Assembly: GCF_001262605.1 (NCBI RefSeq)
Contig: NZ_LGTC01000001.1
Coordinates: forward strand, 5,714,001 to 5,778,000
Source: Pseudobacteroides cellulosolvens ATCC 35603 = DSM 2933
GTDB lineage: Bacteria > Bacillota > Clostridia > Acetivibrionales > DSM-2933
Direction of reading: 5' to 3'
DNA: 64,000 nucleotides
Shown here piece by piece: positions 1-8,870 of this stretch (position 1 is the first letter of the stretch; the number at the start of each line of letters is the position of its first letter). A model generated the notes under the pieces. That model was not told the DNA's origin and searched no databases. It saw only the letters and a program-made list of their open reading frames with translations. Made by a program: the position numbers and the translations under genes.

Positions 1-1781
1 ATTGAAATAGTACCTCCATGAGCTTCTACAATTTCCTTTGCGATTGCCAATCCAAGGCCTGTACCGCCCATCTCCCTTGAACGTGCCTTATCAACCCTGT
101 AAAATCTTTCAAACACCCTCTTAAGATCCTCCTGCGATATACCAATTCCTGTGTCAGCTACCTTTATAAATGCCATGTTTTCATTTACCCCCACACTTAC
201 TGTTATAATTCCTTTCGCGGGAGTGTACTTTATAGCATTACTTATTATGTTAATCACTACTTGCTCTATACGGTCTCTGTCGGCATACAATTCTCCAGGA
301 TCTTCCTCAACAAAAAACTCCAGTGATTGCTCCTTGTTTTTTGCATCGATGGACATTTTATTTACACAATTCTTTACAATTTCTATCAATTTGATATTTT
401 TCATGTTCCAGTGCACTTTTTGGTTATCGAGACTTGACAATTGAAGCAGATCTTTAACAAGTCTTGTCATTCTGTCTGCCTCTGAATTAATTACACCCAG
501 GAATTTCTCAGCTATCTCACCATTTTTATATTCACCGTCTAAAAGAGTTTCTGCATAGCTCTTTATAGATGTAAGAGGCGTTCTTAGCTCGTGAGAAACA
601 TTCGCAACAAATTCCTTCCGCATTTCTTCAAGTCTTTGCTGCTCTGTAATATCCTGAAGCACAATAATAATCCCCTCTGCTTTGTTTTCCTCATCGGTAA
701 ACAAAGCAAAGTAGATTTTTATAATTTTGTTCATGGTTCTTATATTGGTTTCCCTAGTCGTAGATGACTCTGCTTCAAGAAGACCCTCTATACTTATATC
801 CAGTGAATAGCTCTTTGCAAACTCGTAAAATGTAAAGCTTGCATCCTTTATACCCAGCATCCTTAAAGAAGCCGGATTGGAATGTATTACTTCACCTGAC
901 ATATTAAATGCAATAACACCATCTGCCATATATTTTAAAATAGTCTCTATCTTGCTTTTTTCGCTGGATATACCAATTATCTTCTGTTTTAACTCTTTAG
1001 CCATAAAGTTAAATGTCTTTGTCAACTTTCCAATCTCATCGTCGGATTTTACATCAACCAGTTGGTCAAAATCTCCTCCAGCAACCTTTTGTGCCTTATG
1101 CATTACTTTTATAATCGGAATGGTAATGGTTTTTGAAAGAAGATATCCGATAAGCAACGAAAGAATTATTGCTATTATTGAACTTTTTAAGAGATCAATA
1201 TTGAGATTATCAATAGTATTACCCAAATCCTGCCTGTAATACCTAAAATATAGTATATAATTACCATTAGTCCAGGCATAGTCATAAAAAGCAGTCCCAT
1301 CACCTGTATGCATCAAAATTTCCTTGTCACCTGTCTCACCAGATAACGCAGTGACAAAATTCTTTGATTTGAGCAAATCCTCCAGATAGGCACTTCTTCT
1401 ATTATTGTCCTTGTACCTAGAATCATAAAAAACAATATCCTCTGGTTCCAGATTATCGCTATCAACAATAGCATAAGTTCTGTCTTCCCCAGCATAGAAA
1501 ATGAGAATTGCACTATTTCTATTGACAAGATCCTCTGTAACTTGCTCTTTCCCTGCACTTGGGTTGTTTTTATACTCCCATTTGTTCAATCCTGATTCTA
1601 TGCTTGTCTTAAAACTCTGGAAATAAGTAGATTCTATTGAGTCAATTAAAAATAGCCACATTATAATCATAAGGGCTAAAGTTATTGATATAAAGATTGA
1701 AACCAACTTCCACTGCAGGCTTCGTGAAAATCTCCAAAAAAACCTCTTTATAAACTTCCAACGCAACTCCCGAAAATGCAT
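1..1781 (-). CDS. walK: WalK-like sensor histidine kinase (C-terminus cut by window edge)
   Basis: Membrane sensor kinase that would phosphorylate the adjacent response regulator. Translating the minus strand from ATG 1779-1781 gives a TM segment at about residues 26-46, an extracytoplasmic region to about 185, a second TM, a HAMP linker, a PAS domain and a HisKA domain whose phospho-acceptor is His397 in VSHELRTP. The ATPase domain follows with an N-box, a DTGIGI G1 box and GTGLGLAIAKE. The reading frame is still open at base 1, so only the last few residues are missing. The start has an AGGATAAG ribosome site and lies 1 bp after the response-regulator stop, so the two genes are co-transcribed. 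TM-extracellular-TM-HAMP-PAS-HisKA-HATPase is the WalK (YycG) order. The WalK name rests on this architecture and on the WalR-like partner. Confidence 0.85.
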   Translation of the reverse strand, partial: MHFRELRWKFIKRFFWRFSRSLQWKLVSIFISITLALMIIMWLFLIDSIESTYFQSFKTSIESGLNKWEYKNNPSAGKEQVTEDLVNRNSAILIFYAGEDRTYAIVDSDNLEPEDIVFYDSRYKDNNRRSAYLEDLLKSKNFVTALSGETGDKEILMHTGDGTAFYDYAWTNGNYILYFRYYRQDLGNTIDNLNIDLLKSSIIAIILSLLIGYLLSKTITIPIIKVMHKAQKVAGGDFDQLVDVKSDDEIGKLTKTFNFMAKELKQKIIGISSEKSKIETILKYMADGVIAFNMSGEVIHSNPASLRMLGIKDASFTFYEFAKSYSLDISIEGLLEAESSTTRETNIRTMNKIIKIYFALFTDEENKAEGIIIVLQDITEQQRLEEMRKEFVANVSHELRTPLTSIKSYAETLLDGEYKNGEIAEKFLGVINSEADRMTRLVKDLLQLSSLDNQKVHWNMKNIKLIEIVKNCVNKMSIDAKNKEQSLEFFVEEDPGELYADRDRIEQVVINIISNAIKYTPAKGIITVSVGVNENMAFIKVADTGIGISQEDLKRVFERFYRVDKARSREMGGTGLGLAIAKEIVEAHGGTIS

Positions 1782-1782
1782 C

Positions 1783-2481
1783 TTATCCTACCTTTTTGAA
1801 GAAGTAACCTACTCCTCTTTTTGTTATTATATACTCAGGCTCACTTGGGTTCTTCTCCAGCTTTTCTCTTATTCTTCTTACAGTTACATCAACTGTGCGC
1901 ACATCCCCATAATATTCATAACCCCAGACCTTTTCCAAAAGAACTTCCCTGGAAAATACCTGACCTTGGGAAATGGCCAGAAACTTAACAAGTTCAAATT
2001 CTCTTAAAGTTAGTTCTACCGTATTATTGTCATTTTTAATCTCATAACGTTCAAAATCAATAACAAGGTTGCCTACCTTCATAACACCATCAGCACCCGA
2101 AGATGGTGCTTCCGAGAGAGCAGTTCTTCTGATATTGGCCTTTACCCTTGCCATTAACTCTCTTGGGCTGAATGGCTTTGTGATATAATCATCAGCCCCC
2201 AGCTCAAGACCCAATACTTTGTCCACTTCCTCTTCCTTAGCTGTAAGCATTAATATAGGTGTGGAAAGACTTTGCCTAATCTTGCGACATACTGTAAATC
2301 CGTCCATTTTTGGCAGCATAATATCTAGAAGAACCAAATCCGGCTTTTGATTTAATGCCAGCTCCAACCCTTGTTCTCCATCATGTGCTTCTATTGTATC
2401 GAATCCCTCCTTATTAAGGTTAAACTTCAAGATGTCAACAATATTTTTCTCATCTTCCACTATCAATATTTTTTTATTCAC
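1783..2481 (-). CDS. walR: WalR-like OmpR-family response regulator
   Basis: DNA-binding response regulator paired with the kinase downstream. A receiver domain occupies about residues 1-120, with the VEDE acidic pocket, phospho-acceptor Asp53 in LLDIMLPKMDG and the conserved Lys in TKPFSPREL. An OmpR/PhoB winged helix follows, containing VWGYEYYGDVRTVDVTVRR, which is very typical of WalR/YycF. The chosen start is GTG 2479-2481: AGGAGTG lies 7 bp upstream, whereas the GTG three codons earlier overlaps that Shine-Dalgarno. WalR normally controls cell-wall hydrolase genes and is often essential in Firmicutes. The yycHI genes that usually follow would lie outside the window. Confidence 0.88.
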   Translation of the reverse strand: MNKKILIVEDEKNIVDILKFNLNKEGFDTIEAHDGEQGLELALNQKPDLVLLDIMLPKMDGFTVCRKIRQSLSTPILMLTAKEEEVDKVLGLELGADDYITKPFSPRELMARVKANIRRTALSEAPSSGADGVMKVGNLVIDFERYEIKNDNNTVELTLREFELVKFLAISQGQVFSREVLLEKVWGYEYYGDVRTVDVTVRRIREKLEKNPSEPEYIITKRGVGYFFKKVG

Positions 2482-2696
2482 AAAACACACTCCTAACAGA
2501 AAATGATAATATATATAATTAATTGTGCATTATTCTTAATACATTATAACATTTATAAGCAAAAATAAAATCACAAATTTATGGTTTATAAATTTTAATA
2601 ATTTCCATTGATAAATTTCCATAATATGTTATAATTAGAATCAAGTAGGTTGTCCCTGTTTGATTTGAATATATAGAAAATAACGTTAAATGTATT

Positions 2697-2740
2697 ATTA
2701 AATTAAAATCAACATTATCTTACATTGATTTTAATTTAAT
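2697..2740. repeat. 16-bp perfect AT-rich inverted repeat in the walR/spo0E intergenic region
   Basis: Arms 2697-2712 and 2725-2740 are perfectly complementary around a 12-nt loop. The repeat sits in the 347-bp gap between the divergent walR gene and the small Spo0E-like gene, about 90 bp before the latter. It may be a leader hairpin, but the pure A/T stem is also compatible with chance in AT-rich DNA. I see no other feature in this gap apart from the ribosome site of the next gene. Confidence 0.5.
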
Positions 2741-2828
2741 ATTTATTTCAGTTCATTTTACATTTATGCTGTTATTCTGAAATAAAGTCAGTTGATTTAT
2801 CAAGTCAATTAAAGGAGGCTATTATTTC

Positions 2829-2984
2829 ATGTCAAAAGAACTCATATATTCGGTGATTGCCCGTATGCACGTCCGTCTTAACAAGCTCATTGAAACCAAC
2901 AACTTCGATCTACAGAGCTACTCCGTCCAACATTACAGCAGAAGGCTTGATAGAGTTCTAACCTTCTATAACAGAAAAGTATAA
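2829..2984 (+). CDS. Small Spo0E-like aspartyl-phosphate phosphatase
   Basis: A 51-residue protein starting at ATG 2829 behind a strong AAAGGAGG site. It has the two-helix layout of Spo0E-family proteins: LNKLIETNNFDLQSYSV, then the signature region SRRLDRVLTFYN, which matches the family SQxLDxxIxxY motif with Arg in place of Gln. Family members dephosphorylate Spo0A~P and delay sporulation. The length is normal for the family. It is convergent with the CapD-like gene, with only 9 bp between the stops. The assignment rests on motif and size; the Q-to-R change in the signature is the main caution. Confidence 0.7.
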   Translation: MSKELIYSVIARMHVRLNKLIETNNFDLQSYSVQHYSRRLDRVLTFYNRKV

Positions 2985-3007
2985 AGTTCTATGCTATTGA
3001 GCTTTTT
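2985..3007 (+). terminator. Rho-independent terminator of the Spo0E-like gene
   Basis: A 7-bp stem, AAAGTTC paired with GAGCTTT (one G-U pair), follows the stop directly and is succeeded by a run of T. It overlaps the last codons of the convergent CapD-like gene. Confidence 0.55.
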
Positions 3008-4862
3008 TATAAGTAGGAACAATCATTTGAACATATTCCATGACTTCATTGGCATCAGTCATTATTATCTCCTTCAGGCGATCTAGCTCACGCTTTAACA
3101 ATACTAAATCGGTAAAAACAGGTTTTGCTACAAATATTTTTTTATTAGCTGTGGATTTAAGACCCTCTTCATCCATTAGAAGCTCCTCATATAATTTTTC
3201 ACCGGGTCTTAATCCTGAAATTTCTATTTTTATATCCTCATCAGGCTCGAAACCTGATAGCTTTATCAGGTTTCTGGCTAAGTCATATATCTTAACCGGA
3301 TTTCCCATGTCAAGCACGAATATTTCCCCTCCCTTTGCCATAGCACCGGCCTGAATAACCAGCTGCACAGCTTCAGGAATGGTCATGAAAAACCTTGTTA
3401 CCTCAGGATGAGTAACCGTAACAGGTCCTCCCTGTTCAATTTGCTTTTTAAATAAAGGGATAACACTGCCGTTGCTTCCTAAAACGTTACCGAATCTTAC
3501 CGCTACAAACTCAGTTTTGCTCTGTGTATTTATTGCCTGAATTATCATTTCAGCAATTCTTTTTGTAGCACCCATTATATTTGTCGGGTTTACAGCTTTG
3601 TCTGTTGAAATAAGCACAAACTTTTTCGCACCATACCTGTCCGCACACTCAGCTACATTCATGGTACCGAAAACATTGTTCTTTATAGCCTCCGTAGGGT
3701 TTGCTTCCATTAAAGGCACATGTTTGTGTGCTGCTGCATGGAATACAACATTAGGTCTATATTTTTTAAATATACTTTCTATTCTGTGTTTTTCCCTTAT
3801 GTTGGCGATAATGGTTACCAAATTTAGCTCAGGGTGATTATATATAAGCTCATTTTGAATATCATATGCATTATTTTCATAATTATCTAATATAATCAGC
3901 TGCTTTGGTTTAAATGATGCTATCTGCCTGCATAATTCCGATCCGATTGATCCGCCTCCGCCCGTAACAATAATGACCTGCCCTTCTATATAGGATGTTA
4001 TTGTTTCAATGTCCAGATTAACCGGTTCTCTTCCAAGAAGGTCCTCTATGTTAACATCCCTTATCTTTTGTATCATAACCGTTTCGTCAATGAGCTGTGC
4101 CATTGATGGAAGAATCTTTACCTTACAATCCGTCTTTGAGCATTCATTATATATCTCGTTTATTACCTGGTTAGAGGCACCCGGTATGGTAATAATAACC
4201 TCATCAATCTTTTTGCGTATTATTATATCCAATATATCTTTATTTTGACCTATTATTGGTACCCCATTTATTTCCTTGCCGATTTTATAGGGATCTTCAT
4301 CTATTATTGCAACAGGCACACTGTTTAATTCAGTATGTCGTCTAAGTTCCCTTATAAGTACGGCACCGAGATTTCCACCGCCTGCAATTAATACCCTTTT
4401 TGAATTTTTCAATTGGATCTTTTCGCCTTTTACAATCCTTCTGAATACCCTATAGGCAAACCTTGTACCACCAAGCATAAAGATGTCAACCAAAAAACAA
4501 ATGGCAAAAATACTTGCAGGTATAGTTACCTTAAATATAAATATATCCTTTTCAACAAATATACGCTCTACAAAAACCAAACACTGCATAATAACATTTC
4601 CAATAAATGCAGCCTTTACTATATTTAACATCTCATATATTCCTGCATATCTCCAAAGGCTGCTGTAAAGCTTGAACAATCCATTTGACAAAACCTTTAT
4701 GAGAGTTGCAGCAATAAATATATATACTATATTCTTTTTTACTTCAGGAGGCATACTGTTCAAATCACCGTCAAACCTTAGCAAATATGAAAACAGTATG
4801 GCAATATTTATTAGAAATATATCTAAAAGCACCAGAAGCTTCGATCTAATTTTTCTTCTCAT
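2994..4862 (-). CDS. CapD/FlaA1-type membrane nucleotide-sugar 4,6-dehydratase/epimerase
   Basis: Polysaccharide biosynthesis protein of the CapD/WbpM family, which typically makes 4-keto-6-deoxy UDP-HexNAc precursors for the lipid-linked sugar. Four hydrophobic segments fill about residues 1-135. A Rossmann-like domain with AGGGNLG follows, then the catalytic SDR domain with NAD-binding GGGGSIG near residue 302-308 and STDKAVNPTNIMGATK near 420-435. This subfamily carries Met where classical SDRs have Tyr. The start is ATG 4860-4862, 7 bp behind GGGGGA; an upstream ATG would add 14 residues but has no such site. It is the last gene of the polysaccharide operon, next to its likely partner phosphoglycosyl transferase. 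Confidence 0.88.
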   Translation of the reverse strand: MRRKIRSKLLVLLDIFLINIAILFSYLLRFDGDLNSMPPEVKKNIVYIFIAATLIKVLSNGLFKLYSSLWRYAGIYEMLNIVKAAFIGNVIMQCLVFVERIFVEKDIFIFKVTIPASIFAICFLVDIFMLGGTRFAYRVFRRIVKGEKIQLKNSKRVLIAGGGNLGAVLIRELRRHTELNSVPVAIIDEDPYKIGKEINGVPIIGQNKDILDIIIRKKIDEVIITIPGASNQVINEIYNECSKTDCKVKILPSMAQLIDETVMIQKIRDVNIEDLLGREPVNLDIETITSYIEGQVIIVTGGGGSIGSELCRQIASFKPKQLIILDNYENNAYDIQNELIYNHPELNLVTIIANIREKHRIESIFKKYRPNVVFHAAAHKHVPLMEANPTEAIKNNVFGTMNVAECADRYGAKKFVLISTDKAVNPTNIMGATKRIAEMIIQAINTQSKTEFVAVRFGNVLGSNGSVIPLFKKQIEQGGPVTVTHPEVTRFFMTIPEAVQLVIQAGAMAKGGEIFVLDMGNPVKIYDLARNLIKLSGFEPDEDIKIEISGLRPGEKLYEELLMDEEGLKSTANKKIFVAKPVFTDLVLLKRELDRLKEIIMTDANEVMEYVQMIVPTYKKAQ

Positions 4863-4909
4863 ATCATTGTCCCCCATACTTATATTTGTAACAGACAAAC
4901 TCAAGAGAC

Positions 4910-5515
4910 TTAAACGTTAATGTGCTCTTTCTCTTTAACTTCTTCCTGCTTACCCTCTACAACACCTTTTGACAAAAGTACACTGGTAAATGTCTTTAGG
5001 ATTATTTTAACATCCAGAAACAATGACATTTTTTCAACATAATACCTATCATATTCAACCTTAACAGGTATTGGAAGCTCATCTCTGCCATTAATCTGTG
5101 CCCATCCTGTTATTCCCGGCCTGATACTATTTGCCTTCACATTGTCCCTGAGTTCTACAAGGTCATATTGGTTATATAACGCTGGCCTGGGACCTACAAA
5201 GCTCATCTCGCCCTTTAATATGTTAAAGAGCTGCGGCAGCTCGTCAAGGCTTGTTTTCCTTAAAAACTTACCTACAGGAGTTATAAAAGCATCCGGCTTA
5301 TCCAAAAGATGGGTAGGCACATCCTTAGGTGTATCAACGTACATACTCCTGAATTTGTATATGTCAAACTCCTTTTTATCCTTACCAATTCGCCGTTGAC
5401 TGAATATTACAGGACCTTTGGATGTAAACTTCACTATAAGAGCTAAAACCAATAGTATCGGTGACAGCACTACAATAGCTGCTATAGAAAATAAAAAGTC
5501 AAAAATTCTCTTCAT
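4910..5515 (-). CDS. Initiating phosphoglycosyl transferase (bacterial sugar transferase)
   Basis: Monotopic enzyme that moves a sugar-1-phosphate from a UDP-sugar to undecaprenyl phosphate, the first step of repeat-unit assembly. A hydrophobic N-terminal hairpin (FDFLFSIAAIVVLSPILL) is followed by KFTSKGPVIFSQRRIG, YKFRSM, SLDELPQLFNILKGEMS and FVGPRP, the full signature of the EpsL/PglC/WbaP catalytic core. The start at 5515 puts the membrane hairpin at the N-terminus as in single-domain members. In-frame TTG and ATG codons further upstream (to 5581) lack a ribosome site but cannot be excluded. The neighbouring CapD-like dehydratase suggests a deoxy-HexNAc as first sugar (inference). Confidence 0.85.
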   Translation of the reverse strand: MKRIFDFLFSIAAIVVLSPILLVLALIVKFTSKGPVIFSQRRIGKDKKEFDIYKFRSMYVDTPKDVPTHLLDKPDAFITPVGKFLRKTSLDELPQLFNILKGEMSFVGPRPALYNQYDLVELRDNVKANSIRPGITGWAQINGRDELPIPVKVEYDRYYVEKMSLFLDVKIILKTFTSVLLSKGVVEGKQEEVKEKEHINV

Positions 5516-5665
5516 TTGCCTCACTCTTTCTAAAAAATGCCTTAAATCTTTAATATATTTATCGGTGTGCATATATACCAAGTATATAAAACAGTTGTTA
5601 GTAAATCAACCCTTAAATATAGAATAACCGCTGTCAATTAAAGTATAATCAAAAAATAATTTCCG

Positions 5666-6838
5666 TTATAATTTTTGCTCACTTACGAGTTTTTGAATTA
5701 TTTCCCGTTGGCGGATGAGAACCTTTTTCTCATCAAACTCCTCTAATGCCTTCTTCCTTGCGTTAACCCCCATCCTTGTCCTTTCATCGGGATTATCAAT
5801 TAAAAATTTTATTTTTTCTGCCAATGCATTATAATCTGCTACTGGAACCAAAAAGCCGGTATTACCTTCATCAACCTCTTCCCTGCAGCCCCTTATATCA
5901 GTAGCTACAGCAGGCTTGCACATACACATGGCCTCTATAAGGGATCTTGGCATCCCTTCCCTGTAAGACGGAAGTGTAAATATGTCTGTAATAGCAAGAA
6001 GCTCCGGAATATCAGATCTTGATCCTGCAAATATAACTTTTCCCTTTAGGTTGTTTTCACTTATAAAGTTGTCAAGATCAGCTTTTATCCCATCCCTGTC
6101 CGATTCAAGGGTACTGCCGATTGCAAGAAACTTAACATTGCCATAAATTTCAGTGATCTCTTTTGCTGCTCTCACCCATTCCATATAACCCTTTTCTCTG
6201 ACAACCCTTCCAAGTATTGTCACAACAACATCATCCTTTTGGATTCCCAGTTCAATTTTAAGGTTTTCTACAGCAATGCTGTCTTTTAAACGGGCAGGAT
6301 CAAACCGCTCAACATCCACTCCATTGCCGATTGTAAGAATTTTAGATTTATCAATGATCTTTTTTTCAATGGCAGTCTTGCAGTCTTCGCTGCTCTGAGT
6401 AAATATATAGTCGGAAAGCCATCCCCCGAGCTTTTCCACGCCGATAAATATGTTCTTTTTAATTGGGCTCATATTGTCATGGAAATAAAAGCCATGGGCC
6501 GTATATATGATTATAGGCACCCTTGCCAGCTTTGCAGCTATTCTGCCTAGAATTCCAGCCACGGGTGTGTGAACATGTACTATTTGAAATCTACCAGCTT
6601 TCATGTATTTATAAAGCTGCCATACAGTTCTTAAATTCCTCACAGGGCTTATCTTGCGGTCAATATTTATGTTGTCAATTTTATAGCCTTTAGCCTTAAG
6701 CTTATCGGAAATATCATCTCTGGTACAAACCGTAGTCACATCATAATTCTTGCTCATCTCCTCAATAAGCGGCATCAGCAGCTTTTCAACTGTAAACCCA
6801 ACCGCACATATCTGGAGCATTTTAAGCTTATTATCCAT
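5666..6838 (-). CDS. Glycosyltransferase family 4 (GT-B fold)
   Basis: A 390-residue retaining GT-B glycosyltransferase. The N-terminal half has TVEKLLMPLIEEMSK and HVHTPVAGILGR. The C-terminal half carries GNGVDVERFDP, ILGRVVREKGY and the donor-binding E-x7-E region SYREGMPRSLIEAM. The length is typical. It presumably adds a sugar to the undecaprenyl-linked intermediate on the cytoplasmic face. Donor and acceptor cannot be read from sequence. It lies between asnB and the phosphoglycosyl transferase in the same operon direction. Confidence 0.85.
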   Translation of the reverse strand: MDNKLKMLQICAVGFTVEKLLMPLIEEMSKNYDVTTVCTRDDISDKLKAKGYKIDNINIDRKISPVRNLRTVWQLYKYMKAGRFQIVHVHTPVAGILGRIAAKLARVPIIIYTAHGFYFHDNMSPIKKNIFIGVEKLGGWLSDYIFTQSSEDCKTAIEKKIIDKSKILTIGNGVDVERFDPARLKDSIAVENLKIELGIQKDDVVVTILGRVVREKGYMEWVRAAKEITEIYGNVKFLAIGSTLESDRDGIKADLDNFISENNLKGKVIFAGSRSDIPELLAITDIFTLPSYREGMPRSLIEAMCMCKPAVATDIRGCREEVDEGNTGFLVPVADYNALAEKIKFLIDNPDERTRMGVNARKKALEEFDEKKVLIRQREIIQKLVSEQKL

Positions 6839-6938
6839 TTAATTTCCAACCTTACTAATTATTTATTAATTGAATTTACTGCAAAATGACAGCAAAATTC
6901 ACGTAAATGTTAATTTGTTATTGTAGTAAATCAATTTC

Positions 6939-8813
6939 TCAATTAAAATATTTCCTATACCAATTTTGGAAAACAAACAAAGCCCAAAGAGGATATGCAT
7001 TATTAACCCTTTCAGCAAAGTGGTCTTCCAGAAGATTTGCAATATATTCATACTCGAATAATCCCTGCTCTAAAATAAACTCCTTTGAAAGGAGCTCTAT
7101 AAGCATACCTTTAAGAGGGCCCTTAAACCATTCTCCAATAGGAACAGCAAAGCCCCTCTTGGATTTACCCAGAATTTCATGCGGAATCAAATCCTTAAAG
7201 GTATCCTTAAGAATAAACTTTTGATTCCTCCCTCTTATTTTAAAATCCGACGGCATACTAAAAGCCAGCTCAATAACATTTTTATCAAGCATGGGAACCC
7301 TGGTTTCAATGGAATTTAACATGCTCATCCTGTCAACCTTGACAAGCATATCCCCTTCAAGCACAATCTTAAAGTCTGTATAAAGTGTTCTTGTAAGTTC
7401 ATCAAATTCCAAATTTCTGTTATATGTCTTTTCAATTATATCATATGATTCACTGGAAATATTTCCAGCTTTTAAAAGTTTCCCAAGTCTAGTGCCATTA
7501 AACCCCAGAAACATAAGCTCTCTGCGTTTTTCAAACATATCCTTTTCAGAGCTTTCAATAACCTTCCTGACTTTTCTTGAAATAGAGCTCCTATCCGGCA
7601 TCTTGTATACAAATGGCTCAATCAAGCTCTTTCTGAGGACCCTGGGCACTTTATTATACATGTCGCTATAATAATTTACCATGTATTTACTATAGCCTGC
7701 AAAAAGCTCATCTCCTGCGTCCCCTGTCAATACCACCTTGACATGCTGGCCTGCAAACTTTGATACAAAATAGGTAGGTATGGATGACGAATCTGCAAAG
7801 GGCTCATCAAAGGTTTCCAATATGTTTTCCAGCTCCTCCACAGCATGGGTGTAATCAAGAATGTGTACATGATGGTTTGTTTTGTTATTTTGGGAAACTA
7901 TTTGTGCCCTGTCGCTTTCATCGAATTCCTTAAGCTTAAACCCTATGGTGAATGTTTCAACAGGCCTTGAAGAAAGCTTTGACATTATTCCTACCATTAT
8001 GGAGGAATCAATTCCCCCGCTTAAAAATGCACCCAAAGGCACATCACTAATCATCTTTTGCTCTACAGAAGTAAACAAGGCCTCCCTAAGCCTTCTTTTA
8101 CACTCATCATAGCTGTAAATTGTATTTACTTCCTGGCTGTCAATATTCCAGTACCTTTCAATTCTTAAGCTGCCTTCCTTATAAATAATAAAGGAACCTG
8201 CTTCTAGCTTGTATATGTTTTCAAATATGGTAAGAGGTGCGGGAATATAGGTTAACGAAAAATACTGATTTAATGCTGTTTTATTTATTTCCTTTTTTAT
8301 ATCAAAAGCTTTGATTATGCTTTTAAGCTCTGAAGCAAATACAAATCTCTCATTGTCCCTGTAATAGTATAGAGGCTTTTCACCAGCCCTGTCCCTTGCT
8401 ATAAATATTTCCCTGCTTAAAAGATCGTAGATAGCAAAGGCAAACATTCCGTTAAGTTTATCCAGGCACTTTGTACCATATTCCTCATATGAATGGAGTA
8501 TAACCTCGGTATCGCTTTTAGTCTTAAACTTGTGCCCCTTATTGATAAGGTCATCTCGAAGTCCTTTAAAATTGTATATCTCTCCGTTAAACACAATTAC
8601 CTTTGTACCATCTTCATTATAGATAGGCTGTTTTCCTGTACACAGGTCAATAATGGCAAGCCGTCTCATTCCAAGTGCCACTTTGTCATCGGCATATATA
8701 CCGTCACTGTCGGGTCCGCGGTAAATGATAAGGGAATTCATTTTATTTATGATGTTTATATTTTCATCAGCAGAGGCTTTTTTTTTCAGTACAAATCCAT
8801 TTATTCCACACAT
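6939..8813 (-). CDS. asnB: Asparagine synthase (glutamine-hydrolysing)
   Basis: A two-domain amidotransferase of 624 residues. MCGINGF at the N-terminus gives the class II glutaminase nucleophile Cys2. IIDLCTGKQPIYNEDG and FNGEIYNF are glutaminase motifs. The synthetase domain carries the PPi-loop LSGGIDSS and LTGDAGDELFAGY. The family amidates aspartate using glutamine and ATP. Embedded among glycosyltransferases, it may instead amidate a uronic acid or amino-sugar substituent of the polysaccharide, as proposed for similarly placed homologues (inference). It ends about 100 bp before the next glycosyltransferase. Confidence 0.85.
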   Translation of the reverse strand: MCGINGFVLKKKASADENINIINKMNSLIIYRGPDSDGIYADDKVALGMRRLAIIDLCTGKQPIYNEDGTKVIVFNGEIYNFKGLRDDLINKGHKFKTKSDTEVILHSYEEYGTKCLDKLNGMFAFAIYDLLSREIFIARDRAGEKPLYYYRDNERFVFASELKSIIKAFDIKKEINKTALNQYFSLTYIPAPLTIFENIYKLEAGSFIIYKEGSLRIERYWNIDSQEVNTIYSYDECKRRLREALFTSVEQKMISDVPLGAFLSGGIDSSIMVGIMSKLSSRPVETFTIGFKLKEFDESDRAQIVSQNNKTNHHVHILDYTHAVEELENILETFDEPFADSSSIPTYFVSKFAGQHVKVVLTGDAGDELFAGYSKYMVNYYSDMYNKVPRVLRKSLIEPFVYKMPDRSSISRKVRKVIESSEKDMFEKRRELMFLGFNGTRLGKLLKAGNISSESYDIIEKTYNRNLEFDELTRTLYTDFKIVLEGDMLVKVDRMSMLNSIETRVPMLDKNVIELAFSMPSDFKIRGRNQKFILKDTFKDLIPHEILGKSKRGFAVPIGEWFKGPLKGMLIELLSKEFILEQGLFEYEYIANLLEDHFAERVNNAYPLWALFVFQNWYRKYFN

Positions 8814-8870
8814 TGTTTACTCCCTTTTTATACAAAAAAATACTTAAATAATGTATTTTTTGAAATGCCC

